Assembly (NCBI GenBank): GCA_016648135.1
Contig: JADDOH010004264.1
Span: forward strand, 124,001 to 188,000
Length of the DNA: 64,000 nt
Source: Agrypnia vestita
Taxonomy: Eukaryota > Arthropoda > Insecta > Trichoptera > Phryganeidae
Direction of reading: 5' to 3'
Part shown: in pieces, positions 21,427 to 31,709 of the stretch
Layout: each line of letters begins with the position of its first letter
How positions within the stretch are numbered: the first letter of the stretch is position 1
Notes under the pieces: generated by a model
What the model was told of the DNA's origin: nothing
The model's input: only the letters and a program-made list of their open reading frames with translations
Database searches by the model: none
Made by a program: the position numbers and the translations under genes

Positions 21427-22165
21427 ATAATACAACATTAACTGCATGGTTTAAACTTAACCAACAAGATAATGAGGCATGTAATATTAAGTATCAGGAT
21501 TTAACTAATTTCTATGTTTTTTCTAGCAATAAGCAGTGGAAGAAGAGGCAATGTGGCGGGGACAAGATTATTGGTCGCATGTCCCCCGTTTCTCCTAGAA
21601 ATATAGAATTATACCATTTAAGACTTATTCTTTTACAAGTGACTGGGCTACGTCCTTTGAATCTTTGCGGACTATTAATGGTTGTCTACTTCCTACATTT
21701 CGTGATGCAGTACGAGAATTAGGACTCATCGATGATATTGGAGAATGGCAGCGTTGCATGGCTGAAGCTTCAACGTATATGATGCCCAAAGCTCTTCGTG
21801 ACCTATTTGTCTTATTAATGATTCATTGCCTCCCACCAGATCCGTTGCAGCTGTGGAACGATTTCAAAGATTTGATGTCAGAAGACTTTAGTCGTCAAGG
21901 TGCTACTGCAGAAATTGCACAAAATTGTTCCCTTTTGTATATTCAAAAGGCATTAATAAATGAAAATTCTTCATGCACATCACAGGGTTTGCCGGGACCA
22001 GATTACAGTAATACTTATAATGAAGTGGTTGATATTAATTTAGCATTAGAAAGTTCTTTAGGGTTAGAGATGGCTGGAAAACTCAATCGAGAACATTGTG
22101 CTTTCGACAGTATATTAAGTAAAAAATTTCAGATGTACCGAAACAAAAAAATATTTCTTTATTGA
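21408..22165 (+). pseudogene. Helitron replicase, inter-domain segment before Pif1 helicase
   Basis: Two overlapping frames give LTAWFKLNQQDNEA, YQDLTNFYVFSSNKQWKKR, IGRMSPVSPRNIELYHLRLIL, split for reading, then TINGCLLPTFRDAVRELGL, EWQRCMAEA and LRDLFVLLMIHC. In Helitron proteins these blocks lie between the Rep nuclease and the helicase. A frameshift near 21660-21680 breaks the frame. The segment is colinear with its family except for the missing nuclease. Confidence 0.85.
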
Positions 22166-22965
22166 CGGTCCTGGTGGCACAGGTAAAACGTTCCTTTATA
22201 AGACTATTATACATACTTGAAGAGGAAGATCTAAGAAAGTTTTATCTGTTGCTTGGACAGGAATATCAGCAATTTTATTACCAGGTGGACGTACATGTCA
22301 CATGGCTTTTAATTTACTTCTTGATTTATAGAATAACACAACATGCAGAGTGACATCCAAGAACCGTGCAATTATAAGTGCAGCTGATGTTATCATCTGG
22401 GATGAAGCACCGATGGCGCCAGTTATAGCTTTAGATATAATTGAACGTACTCTGCGCGATATAATGGGTAATAATGATATTTTTGGCAATAAAGTAATCA
22501 TTTTGGGCGGCGACTAGACAAATTCTACCAGTTTCTCGAAGGGCTTCTCGCGGTCAGTTAGTAGCGACATCTATTAAAAACAGCCAACATTGGAAAAATT
22601 TTACTATTTTCAATTTGAAAACTAATGTCCCCGCTTTAGAAGGTGAAAATTCATTTACACAGTGGCTTTTAGATTTAGGCGATGGAAAGCTGCCTCCTGT
22701 GGAAGGAAAGTATGCGTCATCAGTGCTTATTCCAAATGAAAGTGTAAGTCAAAATGTTGTTCAAAGCATATATAATGAAGTACATTCTATAGCGGATGTT
22801 CCCCTAATGAGTAAACGAGCGATACTGTGTCCAAAGAATGAACATGCTCGATTGGTTAACGAAGATGTACTCGGGCGTTTAGAAGGTCCAATCTTTACAT
22901 TTTATTATGTGGATAGTATTAAAGATGATGGTCGTGAAATGGACTACAAAATGATATATTTTTAA
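22155..22965 (+). pseudogene. Pif1-like helicase domain of the Helitron
   Basis: Walker A is visible as DGPGGTGKTFLYK (core at 22167-22190), motif Ia as VAWTGISAILLPGGRTCH, Walker B as IIWDEAPMAP (about 22390-22420), and motif III-like as GGD, a stop, then RQILPV. The C-terminal part follows (LDLGDGKLPPV, AILCPKNEH). Pif1-family helicases unwind DNA 5' to 3'; in Helitrons this displaces the strand during rolling-circle transposition. Frameshifts near 22190, a TAG near 22330 and a TAG near 22516 kill it. The frame ends soon after DDGREMDYKMIYF, short of the family C terminus. Confidence 0.88.
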
Positions 22966-23300
22966 AATACATTCATTTATCAATAATCATTAAACTAAAA
23001 TGATATGTAATTTATTAATAAATAAGACGCTGTAATTTTATCGATAAAAATAAATACAAAGAAGAATTCGACAGCTGTTTCATTTTTTGTATGTCACTGA
23101 CAGCTACCATAGACACTAAAACCTGATTTTTTTCTCCTCAATGTTGATGAATTCATTATTTTTAAACCAGCCAAACTTAAAAACTCAGAGTTGACAGCAT
23201 CACAATATTATACAGTAACTGTCAAGAAACAAAAAAAGAAATATTGCTTACTTCAAAATACGGCCAATTATCAAATTCTATTAACTTTGTAACAGTAAGG
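22966..23300 (+). other. Helitron 3' non-coding segment
   Basis: AT-rich sequence between the helicase remnant and the palindrome array, inside the same element. No other feature is visible. Confidence 0.5.
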
Positions 23301-23304
23301 AAAT

Positions 23305-23540
23305 CAATTGTGTTTGTTGCAGAGCAAACACAATTGGCCGCGGGACGACCGTCATTGGCCGCGAAGCGGCCACAATAGCAAAAATGGAAATTTTCCAGAT
23401 ACAATTGGCCGCGAAGCGGCTGACGTAGGCATAGGTAAACAATTGTGTTTGCTGCACAGCAAACACAATTGGCCGCGCAGCGGCCATGGCTGGCTGCGGA
23501 GCGGCCGTCATTGGCCGCGAAGCGGTCATAATAGCCGCCC
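23305..23540 (+). repeat. Array of short GC palindromes in the Helitron tail
   Basis: The word GGCCGCGAAGCGGCC (a 6-bp stem with GAA loop) and close variants recur at about 23357, 23405, 23470, 23495 and 23513. Between them are longer hairpins with arms CAATTGTGTTTG / CAAACACAATTG (23308-23338 and 23441-23472; the second arm is 15 bp). The opposite-strand ORFs here are repeat-encoded. This is not a CRISPR array: spacing is irregular and there are no unique spacers. Confidence 0.85.
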
Positions 23541-23547
23541 GCAGGGC

Positions 23548-23589
23548 CTAGCAGTAAGCAATCGGCGAAGCCGATTGCTTTCCTGCTAG
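23548..23589 (+). other. Helitron 3' terminal hairpin and CTAG end
   Basis: The 11-bp perfect stem AAGCAATCGGC / GCCGATTGCTT has a GAA loop at 23567-23569. An outer 7-bp pairing, CTAGCAG (23548-23554) with CTGCTAG (23583-23589), encloses it, so the terminal CTAG is itself part of the structure. The next base is T as Helitron targeting requires. Confidence 0.88.
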
Positions 23590-24224
23590 TATTTTTAAAT
23601 TTCTCTACCGCTTCGATCGGACTTGGTGGGTGTCCACGCAAACCAAGTGCAATAGGGATCAAAAGTAAAAAAATTAAAACAGTGATATGTAATAGTGAAA
23701 TTAAAAAAATAAGACAAAAATAAAATTTTTCTCCAAGGACCAGAGTTAATCTCTTTTTGGAGAAAAACAGCGAAAAAATATATGCATCCTTGATGTTTTA
23801 ATAGGCTATAACAAAAAATTGTTCAAATCTGTATGTTCTATTAAAAAAAATTAAAAATAAAATACGAATTTGGTAGGTGTGTAATTTTTGGCAGCCCTGC
23901 GCGGTGCTCTGGCCACAGCTGTCAAGGGCTGTCAGCAACGCTACCCCGGCGCGGCCGCCCGCCCGCCGGTACCCAGAAGCAACCCGATATGACTGCGCAA
24001 CCAGACGATTTTTTTCGCACTTGGATATTATACCACTTGTACTGTCTAATTAATTCCGAGGGAATTTATAATATATCAATTCCAAAGGATTTTTTTAAAG
24101 CTTGGATCGTTTTTCCTTGAAAAACGGCATAGTTTTGTTAATAAGTAAAGTATCTACCAGGGATGTGCAGTCAGAACATTGAAGTATGAGTTTGTAGGTG
24201 AGCACATTTTTGGAAATAAAACGA
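23590..24224. other. Unassigned, with a GC patch
   Basis: A GC-rich patch at about 23895-23990 (CCCCGGCGCGGCCGCCCGCC) sits in otherwise AT-rich sequence. No ORF or family recognised. Confidence 0.4.
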
Positions 24225-24375
24225 AATATTTATATGCGTTTTTACTCGTGCAAATTTACTCGTCTACTCTCACTCGTACAAATTTGCTAGTGCATCTTTG
24301 CTCGTGCATTATCGCTCGAACTTTTTCACTCGTACAAATTTACTAGTGCCTTTTTACTCGTGCATTTTTACTTGA
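24225..24375. repeat. Degenerate tandem repeat
   Basis: Imperfect units of TTTTTACTCGTGCAAATTTACTAGTGC type, about 30-36 bases, four or five copies. No coding sequence. Confidence 0.75.
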
Positions 24376-24509
24376 AGATTATATTATACCTAAAATAAAC
24401 CTAAAATCTGGTAGTGGTTTGTATTAATTTAACTCTTAATTTAACACTCTGTTAACCAGCTTTTATTTTGTTGCAATTTTTTTAAAATAAATAGATAAAT
24501 AGCAGTAGG

Positions 24510-24705
24510 TATAGGTCTTTTCAAATAAGCTTGCAGTTGAGTTATTTGAGCACATTGATTCTTGCGTAATACGCGCATTGATTCATTGTATTAAGTTTAC
24601 GAATACGCCCCTCTCGTATCCGTAACTTACACAGCGAAACAATGCGCGTGTTACGCACTGTACCCATACTAACTCAATTGCAAGCTTATATGAAAAAACC
24701 TATAC
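24510..24705. mobile_element. MITE with about 36-bp inverted ends
   Basis: The left end GTATAGGTCTTTTCAAATAAG plus CTTGCAGTTGAGTTA is matched at the right by TAACTCAATTGCAAGC plus TTATATGAAAAAACCTATAC. The inner parts are also inverted (GCGTAATACGCGCATTG / CAATGCGCGTGTTACGC). Non-coding. Confidence 0.75.
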
Positions 24706-24724
24706 TTTCTCCAACATCTGAGAC

Positions 24725-24935
24725 AAGTTTGCATTTTTTGTGTGCGTTTGTGTATGCGTGACCCCAAATTTAAGTAAGAATGCATTGTCATCGACATCAA
24801 ATTGATGTGCAAAATTTTAGCTTGATTTGATGACGGAAAGTGGGTCAATTTTCACTTCCAAGAGTTTCCACAAGAAATCAAGACGGACGGTGAAGTTAAT
24901 ATAAATGATTTAAAAACTATAATTCCCCTTTTTGA
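24725..24935 (+). repeat. Dispersed repeat R3, copy 2
   Basis: It matches 1735-1925: CATCAAATTGATGTGCAAAATT, split as read, followed by TTTGATGACGGAAAGTG, CACTTCCAAGAGTTTCCAC and GACGGTGAAGTTAATATAAA. No conserved ORF. Confidence 0.6.
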
Positions 24936-25559
24936 ATTTCCTCTGCAAAATTCTTCTGCAGCGAGTGAGCAAAAATAACGCAACAAGTCAATCAAGCGAC
25001 GTTGTAAATCAACCGACCATTTTGTAGCCGTATGATCTTTATCTTTGATGTTGGCAACACTGTCATTAGAACCCCCAGTTAGCGCGGGAATCATAACACT
25101 CCCCGCGCATATCTCAAAAATAACCTCTTTTTACGCTACCACCGATGCCCTCTTTGACTTCTAGCGATATCATTATTTCATTAGCTGTCGTCGTAAATTA
25201 GGGACGTAGGTAAAAAGCTTCGGCATCGTGCCGCGTGGCGGCTTTCGCGAAATCAAAACACCGCTTGCGCATACACAACGTGTCCTCAAGGATGAAAAAT
25301 ACTATTTATATTCGGCAGAACGGGACCCAGTTGTGTCTACCACCTCGTTTTACATACTTTTGTATACCTTCACTTGTTCGTTAGCCAGAAATCTTGTACC
25401 TAATCGATATTTGACGTATTTCAGATGACAATACAACAGACATTTATAAGTTTTTATATTCATAAAATTATTTAGAATGCTGCTGTGCTGCATTAAACGA
25501 TATTGTATATGCCGGTGACAAATGTCTGTTTGTAATATTTAAAAAGTGACGTTTGAGTT
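24936..25559. other. Unassigned sequence
   Basis: ORFs of 66-80 codons show no recognisable domain. No terminal repeats. Confidence 0.4.
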
Positions 25560-25712
25560 TTGAGGTTAACAAGCAGAATACAGTGTCACGAGATGGTAGA
25601 AGCAGAAGGAAATACACGTATATGCACACGTATAAACGTAATCGGGGTTGTTAAAGCACTCGATTTATAATAAATTGGAAATCACTAGAAACGTGGAGAA
25701 GTCAGTCGATCA

Positions 25713-25752
25713 TTCTCGAAGTCTCGTGAAACGACATTATCTATATAAGAGA
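25713..25752 (+). promoter_or_regulatory. Candidate heat-shock-type promoter (HSE plus TATA)
   Basis: TTCTCGAAGTCTCGTGAA at 25713-25730 is TTCnnGAAnnCTCnnGAA, a four-pentamer heat-shock element with one mismatch. TATATAAG follows at 25743-25750. HSE directly upstream of a TATA box is the layout of insect heat-shock promoters. No ORF of useful length follows within about 400 bases, so the transcript, if any, is non-coding, spliced, or belongs to an unrecognised retroelement. Confidence 0.35.
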
Positions 25753-25830
25753 TGAAAGGTCCGCTACACAGACAATGCGATGTTGTGACAGAACGGAATG
25801 CTATAGAAGCTAGCGAATTTTAAACCATAG

Positions 25831-26400
25831 TTTATTTGTTATTAAAAAGGATTACAAGAATCTACATATACAAGGAATGCAGTGAAGTATATAAAGAAAG
25901 AATATACAACCACAGTAAACAATACAAGAAATAGGATGAGACATGATATACATATATGTTAAGAAATACAAGATAAGCCACAAAGAATAAGAATCGTAAG
26001 TAAATGAGGTGACGACAAAGCCAAGTATATGCAATGAAAATGAGCATAAAATTGCACCGTATAGACAGTTAATAATAGTACAAAAATGGCGTTAACCTTA
26101 CCTAGTTGATAAATTGTAATCAAAACACAAAACGTAACACAACACTCGCACTCTAACACTTTAATTATCTTCAGTAATAAACTATATTACAGAAGATGGT
26201 TCAATACGCACCGAAAACGTTAATTAATGTTGCGAAGGAAACAACGTTGTGTTTTATTTAATTTTGCTATTATTTGTAAATAGGTTTTGCGTACTTATCA
26301 AATGGCCTTCGACTTATTTATATGCAGTACATAAATACGAGGGCTGTATTTATTTATTTAACGCCCATATGAGCTTTTACAAAATACACAATAGAAAAAA
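25831..26400. other. AT-rich sequence
   Basis: The minus-strand ORFs here (60-66 codons, hydrophobic and tyrosine-rich) have the composition of chance ORFs in AT-rich DNA. No family recognised. Confidence 0.45.
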
Positions 26401-28895
26401 CTAGCTGATGGCCCGGCTTCGCTCGGGATCATAATTCGGTGAGCATAGAATTGTGTTGACGTCTCTTTTTTGCTGGTTTTGGCACCTGTGATTGCCTTGC
26501 TGGATCGTCTTCGTTTTGCGAAAATATCAACAGATATTTTAGCATAGCAATCATAACACTCTAGAGGTCTAGAGAGAACCAAAACTTTCTAGAGCATAGA
26601 ATATAGAATAGCATAGCATAACATTCTGGAATCTTCTAGAAATTTCCCTTTCCAGAACCTTCTAAAGCATTATAATTCTTTCTGGAACCTCTAAACCCAC
26701 CGACGCACTCCCCACTCAGTTTGGAACCTTATAGATCTTTCTGATAGCTTTTAGAACTTTCTCCTTCCAGAACTTTTTAGAGCATTCTCGAACCCTTTAG
26801 AACTTTAAAACTCGCTGACACATTCTGCTCATCCAACTTCTCAGTTTGGACTCATAGAACTTTCTGAAATTTTCTCCACCCAGAACTTTCTAGAGCATTC
26901 TGGAACCTTCTCTTAATCTTCTGGAAACTTCTAGACTCACCGATGTACTCAGCCACTCGGTTTGGAACCTTATAAAACCTTTTTAAACTTTCTCCTTCCA
27001 AAACCTTCTAAAGCATTCGAGAACCTTAATGAACGTTCTGGAACCTTCTAGACTCACCGACATACTCCGCCACTCAGTTTGGAAACTTATAGAACTTTTA
27101 GGAATCTTCTAGAACATTCTCTTTCCAGAACTTTCTAGAGCTTTATCTAACGTTCTGGAACCTACTAGACTCACAGACACACTCCGCCACACTGTTTTGA
27201 ACGTTAGAGATCTTTCGGGAATTTTCTACAGCGTTCTCCTTCCAGAAAATTCGAGAACTTAATTAAACGTGGAACCTCCTAGGTTCACCGAAACACTCCG
27301 CCACTCTGTTTGGAACCTTTTAGAACCTTCTGAAATTTGTTTTTCTGGAATCTTCTAAAGCATTCGAGAACCTTCATGAACGTTCTGGAACCTTCTTGAC
27401 TCACAGTCACTCTCCGCCACACTTTTTGGAACGTAAGAGAACATTCTTTAGAAGAATATAGAAACTTCTACAACATTCCCCTTCCAGAACATTCTAGAGC
27501 TTTATCAAACGTTCTGGAACCTTATAGAGTCACAGATACACTCCGTCACTTTATTTGAAACCTTATAGAACTTTAGTTAATCTTCTAGAACGTTTTTCCT
27601 TCCAGAACTTTCTCCTTCCACAACTTTCTAGAACTTTATCGAACGTTATGGAATCTTCTAGTCTCGCTGACACTACGCACTCCATTTAGAACCTTATAGA
27701 TTTTTTGGGAATATTCTAGAATGTTCTCCTTCCAGAACTTCCTACAACTTTATCGAACGTTCTGAAATCTTCTAGACTCACCGACACACTCCGGCAGTCA
27801 GTTTGGAATCTTATAGAACCTTCTCGAACGTTTTTTTCTAGAACCTTCTAAAGCATTCGAGAAACATCATGAACTTTCTGTTCTAGACTCATTGACACAC
27901 TTGTCACTCAGTTTGTGACCTTATAGAACTTTCGGGAATCTTCTAGAACCTTTTCTATCCAGAATTTTCTAAAGCATTATCGAACATTCTAGAATCATCT
28001 AGACTCACCGACACACTCCGCCATTCAGTTTGGAACCTTATAGAATGTTCTTGAACTTTCTGCTTCCAGAAACTTGTAAAGCATTCGAACGTTCTAGAAC
28101 CTTCTGGACACACCGATACACTCCGCTACTCACTTAGGAATCTTATAGAACTTTTAATAATCTTCTAGAACGTTCTTTTTCCAGAACTTTCTAGAGCTTT
28201 ATCGAACATTCTGGAACCTTCTAGACTCACAGATATACTCCGCCATACTATTTGGAATTATATATGTTATATATGTTATAGAACTTTCGTGAATCTTCTA
28301 AAAAGTTCTTCATCCAGAACATTCTTTAACTTAATCGAACAGTCTGGAACCTTATAGAATCACAGACACACTCCGCCACCAGAATTTTATAGACCTTTAT
28401 CAAACGTTCTGGAACCTTCTCGACTCACCTCTTAGTTTGGATCCTTATAGAATTTTCGGGAATCTTCTAGAATACTCCCCTTCCAGAACTTTCTAGAGCT
28501 TTACTAGACATTCTGAAACATTCTTGACTCACCGGCACACTTCGCCACTTATTTTGGAACCTTATAGAATTTTTGGGAATTTTCTAGAATGTTCTCTTTC
28601 CAGAACTTTCTAAAGCGGATTTTTTCGGAACCTTCTAGACTTACCGACACAGTCGGCGTGCCAATTCTGGAATAATCTGAAGTATTTGCAGCCTTCCCAT
28701 AACAAAACAATGTGCTAGAAAGCACATTTTCGTCACCCACTCCCACCCACGCTCAGCCACCCCCACCAAACTCGCAAATTTTTAATGGGACACCAAGTGC
28801 TATCTACCACCATAACCAAGGGGTGGTAGTATCTGGTTGTGAAGGAAACTTGGCGGATAGGGAAACACGGTTCTCTTTTTATATATATATATTGA
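26401..28895 (-). mobile_element. Non-autonomous Helitron H1, copy A, with expanded HSE array
   Basis: On the minus strand it begins TCAATATATATATATAAAAA after an A and ends CATCAGCTAG before a T. The 3' hairpin is CCCGAGC-GAA-GCCGGG with one bulged base, seven bases before CTAG. The first about 270 bases from the 5' end match copies B (48702-49746) and C (53447-53953): GTGTTTCCCTATCCGCCAAG, CCACCCCCACCAAACTCGC read on plus, and CGACACAGTCGGCG. Those copies are about 505 bases once an insertion is removed; copy A is 2495 because its centre is a long tandem array. There is no protein-coding region. Confidence 0.9.
26560..28650 (-). repeat. Degenerate tandem array rich in heat-shock elements
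   Basis: About 2.1 kb made of units of roughly 115-130 bases. A unit reads, in plus orientation, GAACGTTCTGGAACCTTCTA, then GACTCACCGACACACTCCGC, CACTCAGTTTGGAACCTTAT, and on to TTCTAGAACGTTCTCCTTCC. The first segment is GAAnnTTCnnGAAnnTTC, a perfect four-pentamer HSE. Clear instances start near 27031, 27378, 28087 and 28204, with one-mismatch versions near 27148, 27507 and 28406. Units are diverged, so expansion is not very recent or was followed by drift. Confidence 0.85.
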
Positions 28896-29186
28896 TGATT
28901 ACATAAGACAGATATGCAGTTGAAAAGACACAGTTAAAGAGAATGTACATGGTTACAGATACAAGTAAAAATCACAAAAGACAGATAATTATAAAGATTA
29001 CAGTACATTAAGAGGATAAAGTTCATACAAAGTACAAGATAAAGTAGGTACATATATAATAGATTTGAGTAAATTAAAAACAGGAATGAAAAAAATGAAA
29101 GTTTATTTATCCATTACCATTTAGTTGAGACGTAAAGAATTGTTTCAATTTAGTCCACACATTTATACTATCAGCTAAAATGTCGA
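28896..29186. other. AT-rich flank of the Helitron
   Basis: About 290 bases without features except that they may include the 3' UTR of the minus-strand LINE next to them. Confidence 0.4.
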
Positions 29187-29450
29187 CTATTCATTCCCTA
29201 AAGAGTGTAATCTGGGGATTACGGAGTTTGCTGATGAATTATTTCTGACATTTCCTCTAAAATAGAATAATATACTGTGCCTTGATGACATCGATGGTGC
29301 ATATAAGTCGATCAGACTAACAATCTGGGTGCAATCAATCGTGTTATTTATGATCCTGTACAGAAATATTAGGTCTGTCACGGTACGTCTCACAGACAAG
29401 TTTAATAGTTTCAGACAAAGATGATAGACATTAGACAATATAGACATGTT
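29187..29450 (-). pseudogene. Jockey-like LINE reverse transcriptase C-terminus
   Basis: The ORF reads MSILSNVYHLCLKLLNLSVRR, split, then TVTDLIFLYRIINNTIDCTQI, and ends PRLHSLGNE. The pattern R(R)TxxDLxFLYxIINxxIDC, then SRHxxxFxF, then R.HSLGNE, is the C-terminal tail of jockey-type RTs, also seen at 32360 and 38010. It is 5' truncated. Confidence 0.8.
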
Positions 29451-30552
29451 ATTCGACGTGAAAATATATACCGAACATGCCCTTAAACTACTTCTTCGTG
29501 CATGACCAACTCAAAACAAAACTCCTTTATGTACAGATCCACAAATTCATTTAACACAAACTATCACCACATTGACATTTTCAACGCAACAATAAGAAAC
29601 ATAAAACAAACAATATCTACACTACCGCACCCAAACTAATTTGTTTACATTAATCTGTCCTTCTACTCCCGTTCCAATTCCCTCCTTTCGTATGAATGTA
29701 GTTAAGTAAATTTTTAAATTCATGTGAAAATTTTTGAAGATGTCTTGACTGTAACTTTTCCAAAACCAAATAAATAAAATAAAACACACAAATACACACA
29801 CTCACACAAACTCACTATTGGACATGTTTTTTCTTATTTTTTATCGATTGTATATATGTGTTTTCTTGTAATTGGCCCAAAACTCTGTACATCAATTATT
29901 GTTTTTTTCAAGACTGATTAATTATATGGCTGTAAGAAAACCAATAAATGAAAATAAAAATAAAAATGCACAGACAGACTGCAGACAGAAATTCTAAAAT
30001 GTATTTATTAGAAGCATTAGAGGACACACATATTGCATTATTAACACCGCTCTGACTATTTGACACTATGTAATATTTGCACCATTGGACTGGAACTGTA
30101 CCGTTAGCCAAACTGTCAACTTTTCACCTGTCATAAATTATGCAGAGACGCCGGCCACAACCGCTTTCGAAGTGACTCGCCTAAATATATCTACAGAGCA
30201 ACTTTGCAAAAGCGACTGCCTCATGGTAGATTTACTACCACACATTCATTCTTAAATACGCACAAAGATGTCGCCTGAGGTATCAAAGATAATTAATTTT
30301 TACATATATGGGGTATAAAATTAAAAGCAGCAATATCTAAATAAATTAATGCAGTTATCGAGTAGTTGCAGAACGGATGTAATGAATAGTCACGCCATTG
30401 CACGTAGTGTGCAACTTATAATATTTAAGTAATACTTTACCTACTCTCTTTATATTTGTACAAATGATTTTTTTATCCTAATTAATAACTGTTAATATGT
30501 GTTTATTAATAGCATGTAATTTTAAATATTAACAAAATTTTCTTGATATTAA
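29451..30552. other. AT-rich sequence with LINE-like tails
   Basis: Poly(A)-like stretches at 29765-29790 and near 29945-29965 and an AT-rich foldback-like fragment near 30305-30360 (GGGGTATAAAATTAAAAGCAG) are the only structure. No gene found. Confidence 0.45.
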
Positions 30553-30912
30553 TCTACACCTATAAAACTCAATGTCTGTCTGTTTTCTATACAAATCTAC
30601 ACCGTTTATCCGATTCGATTCAAATTTTGCATACATTTCTCCCCTATTATTTTACCCTTTCCCCTCCCCCTGACATATTTTCGATGCAAATCTGTACCGT
30701 TTGACCGATCGGACTCTAAATTTGGAGACTTATTCTTTAAGACTCGACGGGTAACATAGGCGACATTTCCTCCCTCTCTTTTTATTCTTACCCCTCCCCC
30801 TGATATATTTTCAATGCAAATGTATACCGTTCGAATCGAATCTTTTTTTCCCCCCACAAATTTATTTTCAACTTAATTCTTAAACCGTGCAACGCCGGGT
30901 ACGAACAGCTAG
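30553..30912 (+). mobile_element. Non-autonomous Helitron H2, copy 2
   Basis: It starts TCTACACCTATAAAACTCAA after an A and ends ACGAACAGCTAG before a T. The body is a short version of 4877-5714, with GTCTGTCTG, the GACCGATCGGACTC unit and the ACCGTGCAACGCCGGG pre-terminal block. It is 360 bases with no ORF of its own; the minus-strand 83-codon ORF is a shadow. Confidence 0.88.
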
Positions 30913-31704
30913 TTAAAAATATATTACAATTAAATTTTTACCCTTTTGTTACCCACCTTGGAAAATAATGATCCAAAGCTTTGTTAAGTTTTATAATAAA
31001 CAATACTTAAAATTATATATACATATATAATTGTTTTATTAAAACCCCGATGAAGGATAATCCACTCTTAAATATTTTTTTCTCCCTTATCAATTCAGGT
31101 CTGAAAGGATTAAATTAGGTAACTGTAACATGTAAGTTACTTACCTCAAAAGTTCTACAAAAAATTAAGCAATAGTCATGTAAATACTTTAAAAAAAACG
31201 TATGTTTTTTGAAAAGTGAGTAACTCTTATCTTGAAGATTTACGGTTCAAGAATCTTTTGACCTTCGAAGTGTCGGCAGTTTTTTACTGAAAATATCTGT
31301 AAAAAAACGTGAAAAAGAATACATGTCCAATGCATTTATTTAGTCACTTTTTTCTCGGATTATCTCCACAGAATGGTTCAACATTCCACCGGTGTCAGGA
31401 TGCCGGGTCCTGAGGGACGTATTAAAGCCCGCGTGTAAACTTTTAAAAGGATAGGTTTTATTAGAAAATAAATAAACAATTTGTAGCGCCCGTAAACCGC
31501 GCATTTTTAACATCTTTCAAAAAGTGCGCGCGCAACGGCATGCTTTATGTATTTTTGTAAGGGCCTGTTAAAATTCCCGAGGGAGACCAGCGCCAGACCT
31601 TTGGGTCTCGACACTTATGGCGTGATAAAACATTTATCGTGATGTGCAGCCGCAAGAAACGGGTATATTTCGTATGTAACTAGTTGAAAATCAATACTCA
31701 CCTA
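30913..31704. other. Unassigned sequence
   Basis: AT-rich to about 31330, then a GC-richer block (GGTGTCAGGATGCCGGGTCC, AAAGTGCGCGCGCAACGGC) to 31700. No ORF or repeat match recognised. Confidence 0.4.
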
Positions 31705-31709
31705 ACGCC

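Larger units (their letters stand above)
20621..23589 (+). mobile_element. Decayed Helitron with helicase remnants and a defined 3' end
   Basis: The body holds Helitron replicase N-terminal sequence (20728-21423), a linker and Pif1-like helicase (21424-22965), then a 3' tail of short palindromes. It ends in a hairpin, AAGCAATCGGC-GAA-GCCGATTGCTT (23556-23580), followed five bases later by CTAG (23586-23589) and a host T. The 5' end is not determined, so the start given is the first recognisable coding bases. Stops, frameshifts and loss of the HUH nuclease make it non-autonomous. Confidence 0.85.

Noticed and set aside
23305..23540. CRISPR-like array
   Set aside because: Repeats are short palindromes of one Helitron tail with irregular spacing and no spacers, in a eukaryotic context.
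23222..23662. ORFs with repeated AANDGR/AASHGR units
   Set aside because: They are produced by the GGCCGCGAAGCGGCC palindrome array in the Helitron tail.
25559..25830. Solo LTR of a gypsy-type retrotransposon
   Set aside because: A TATA box is present, but no TG...CA ends, target duplication or second copy can be seen.
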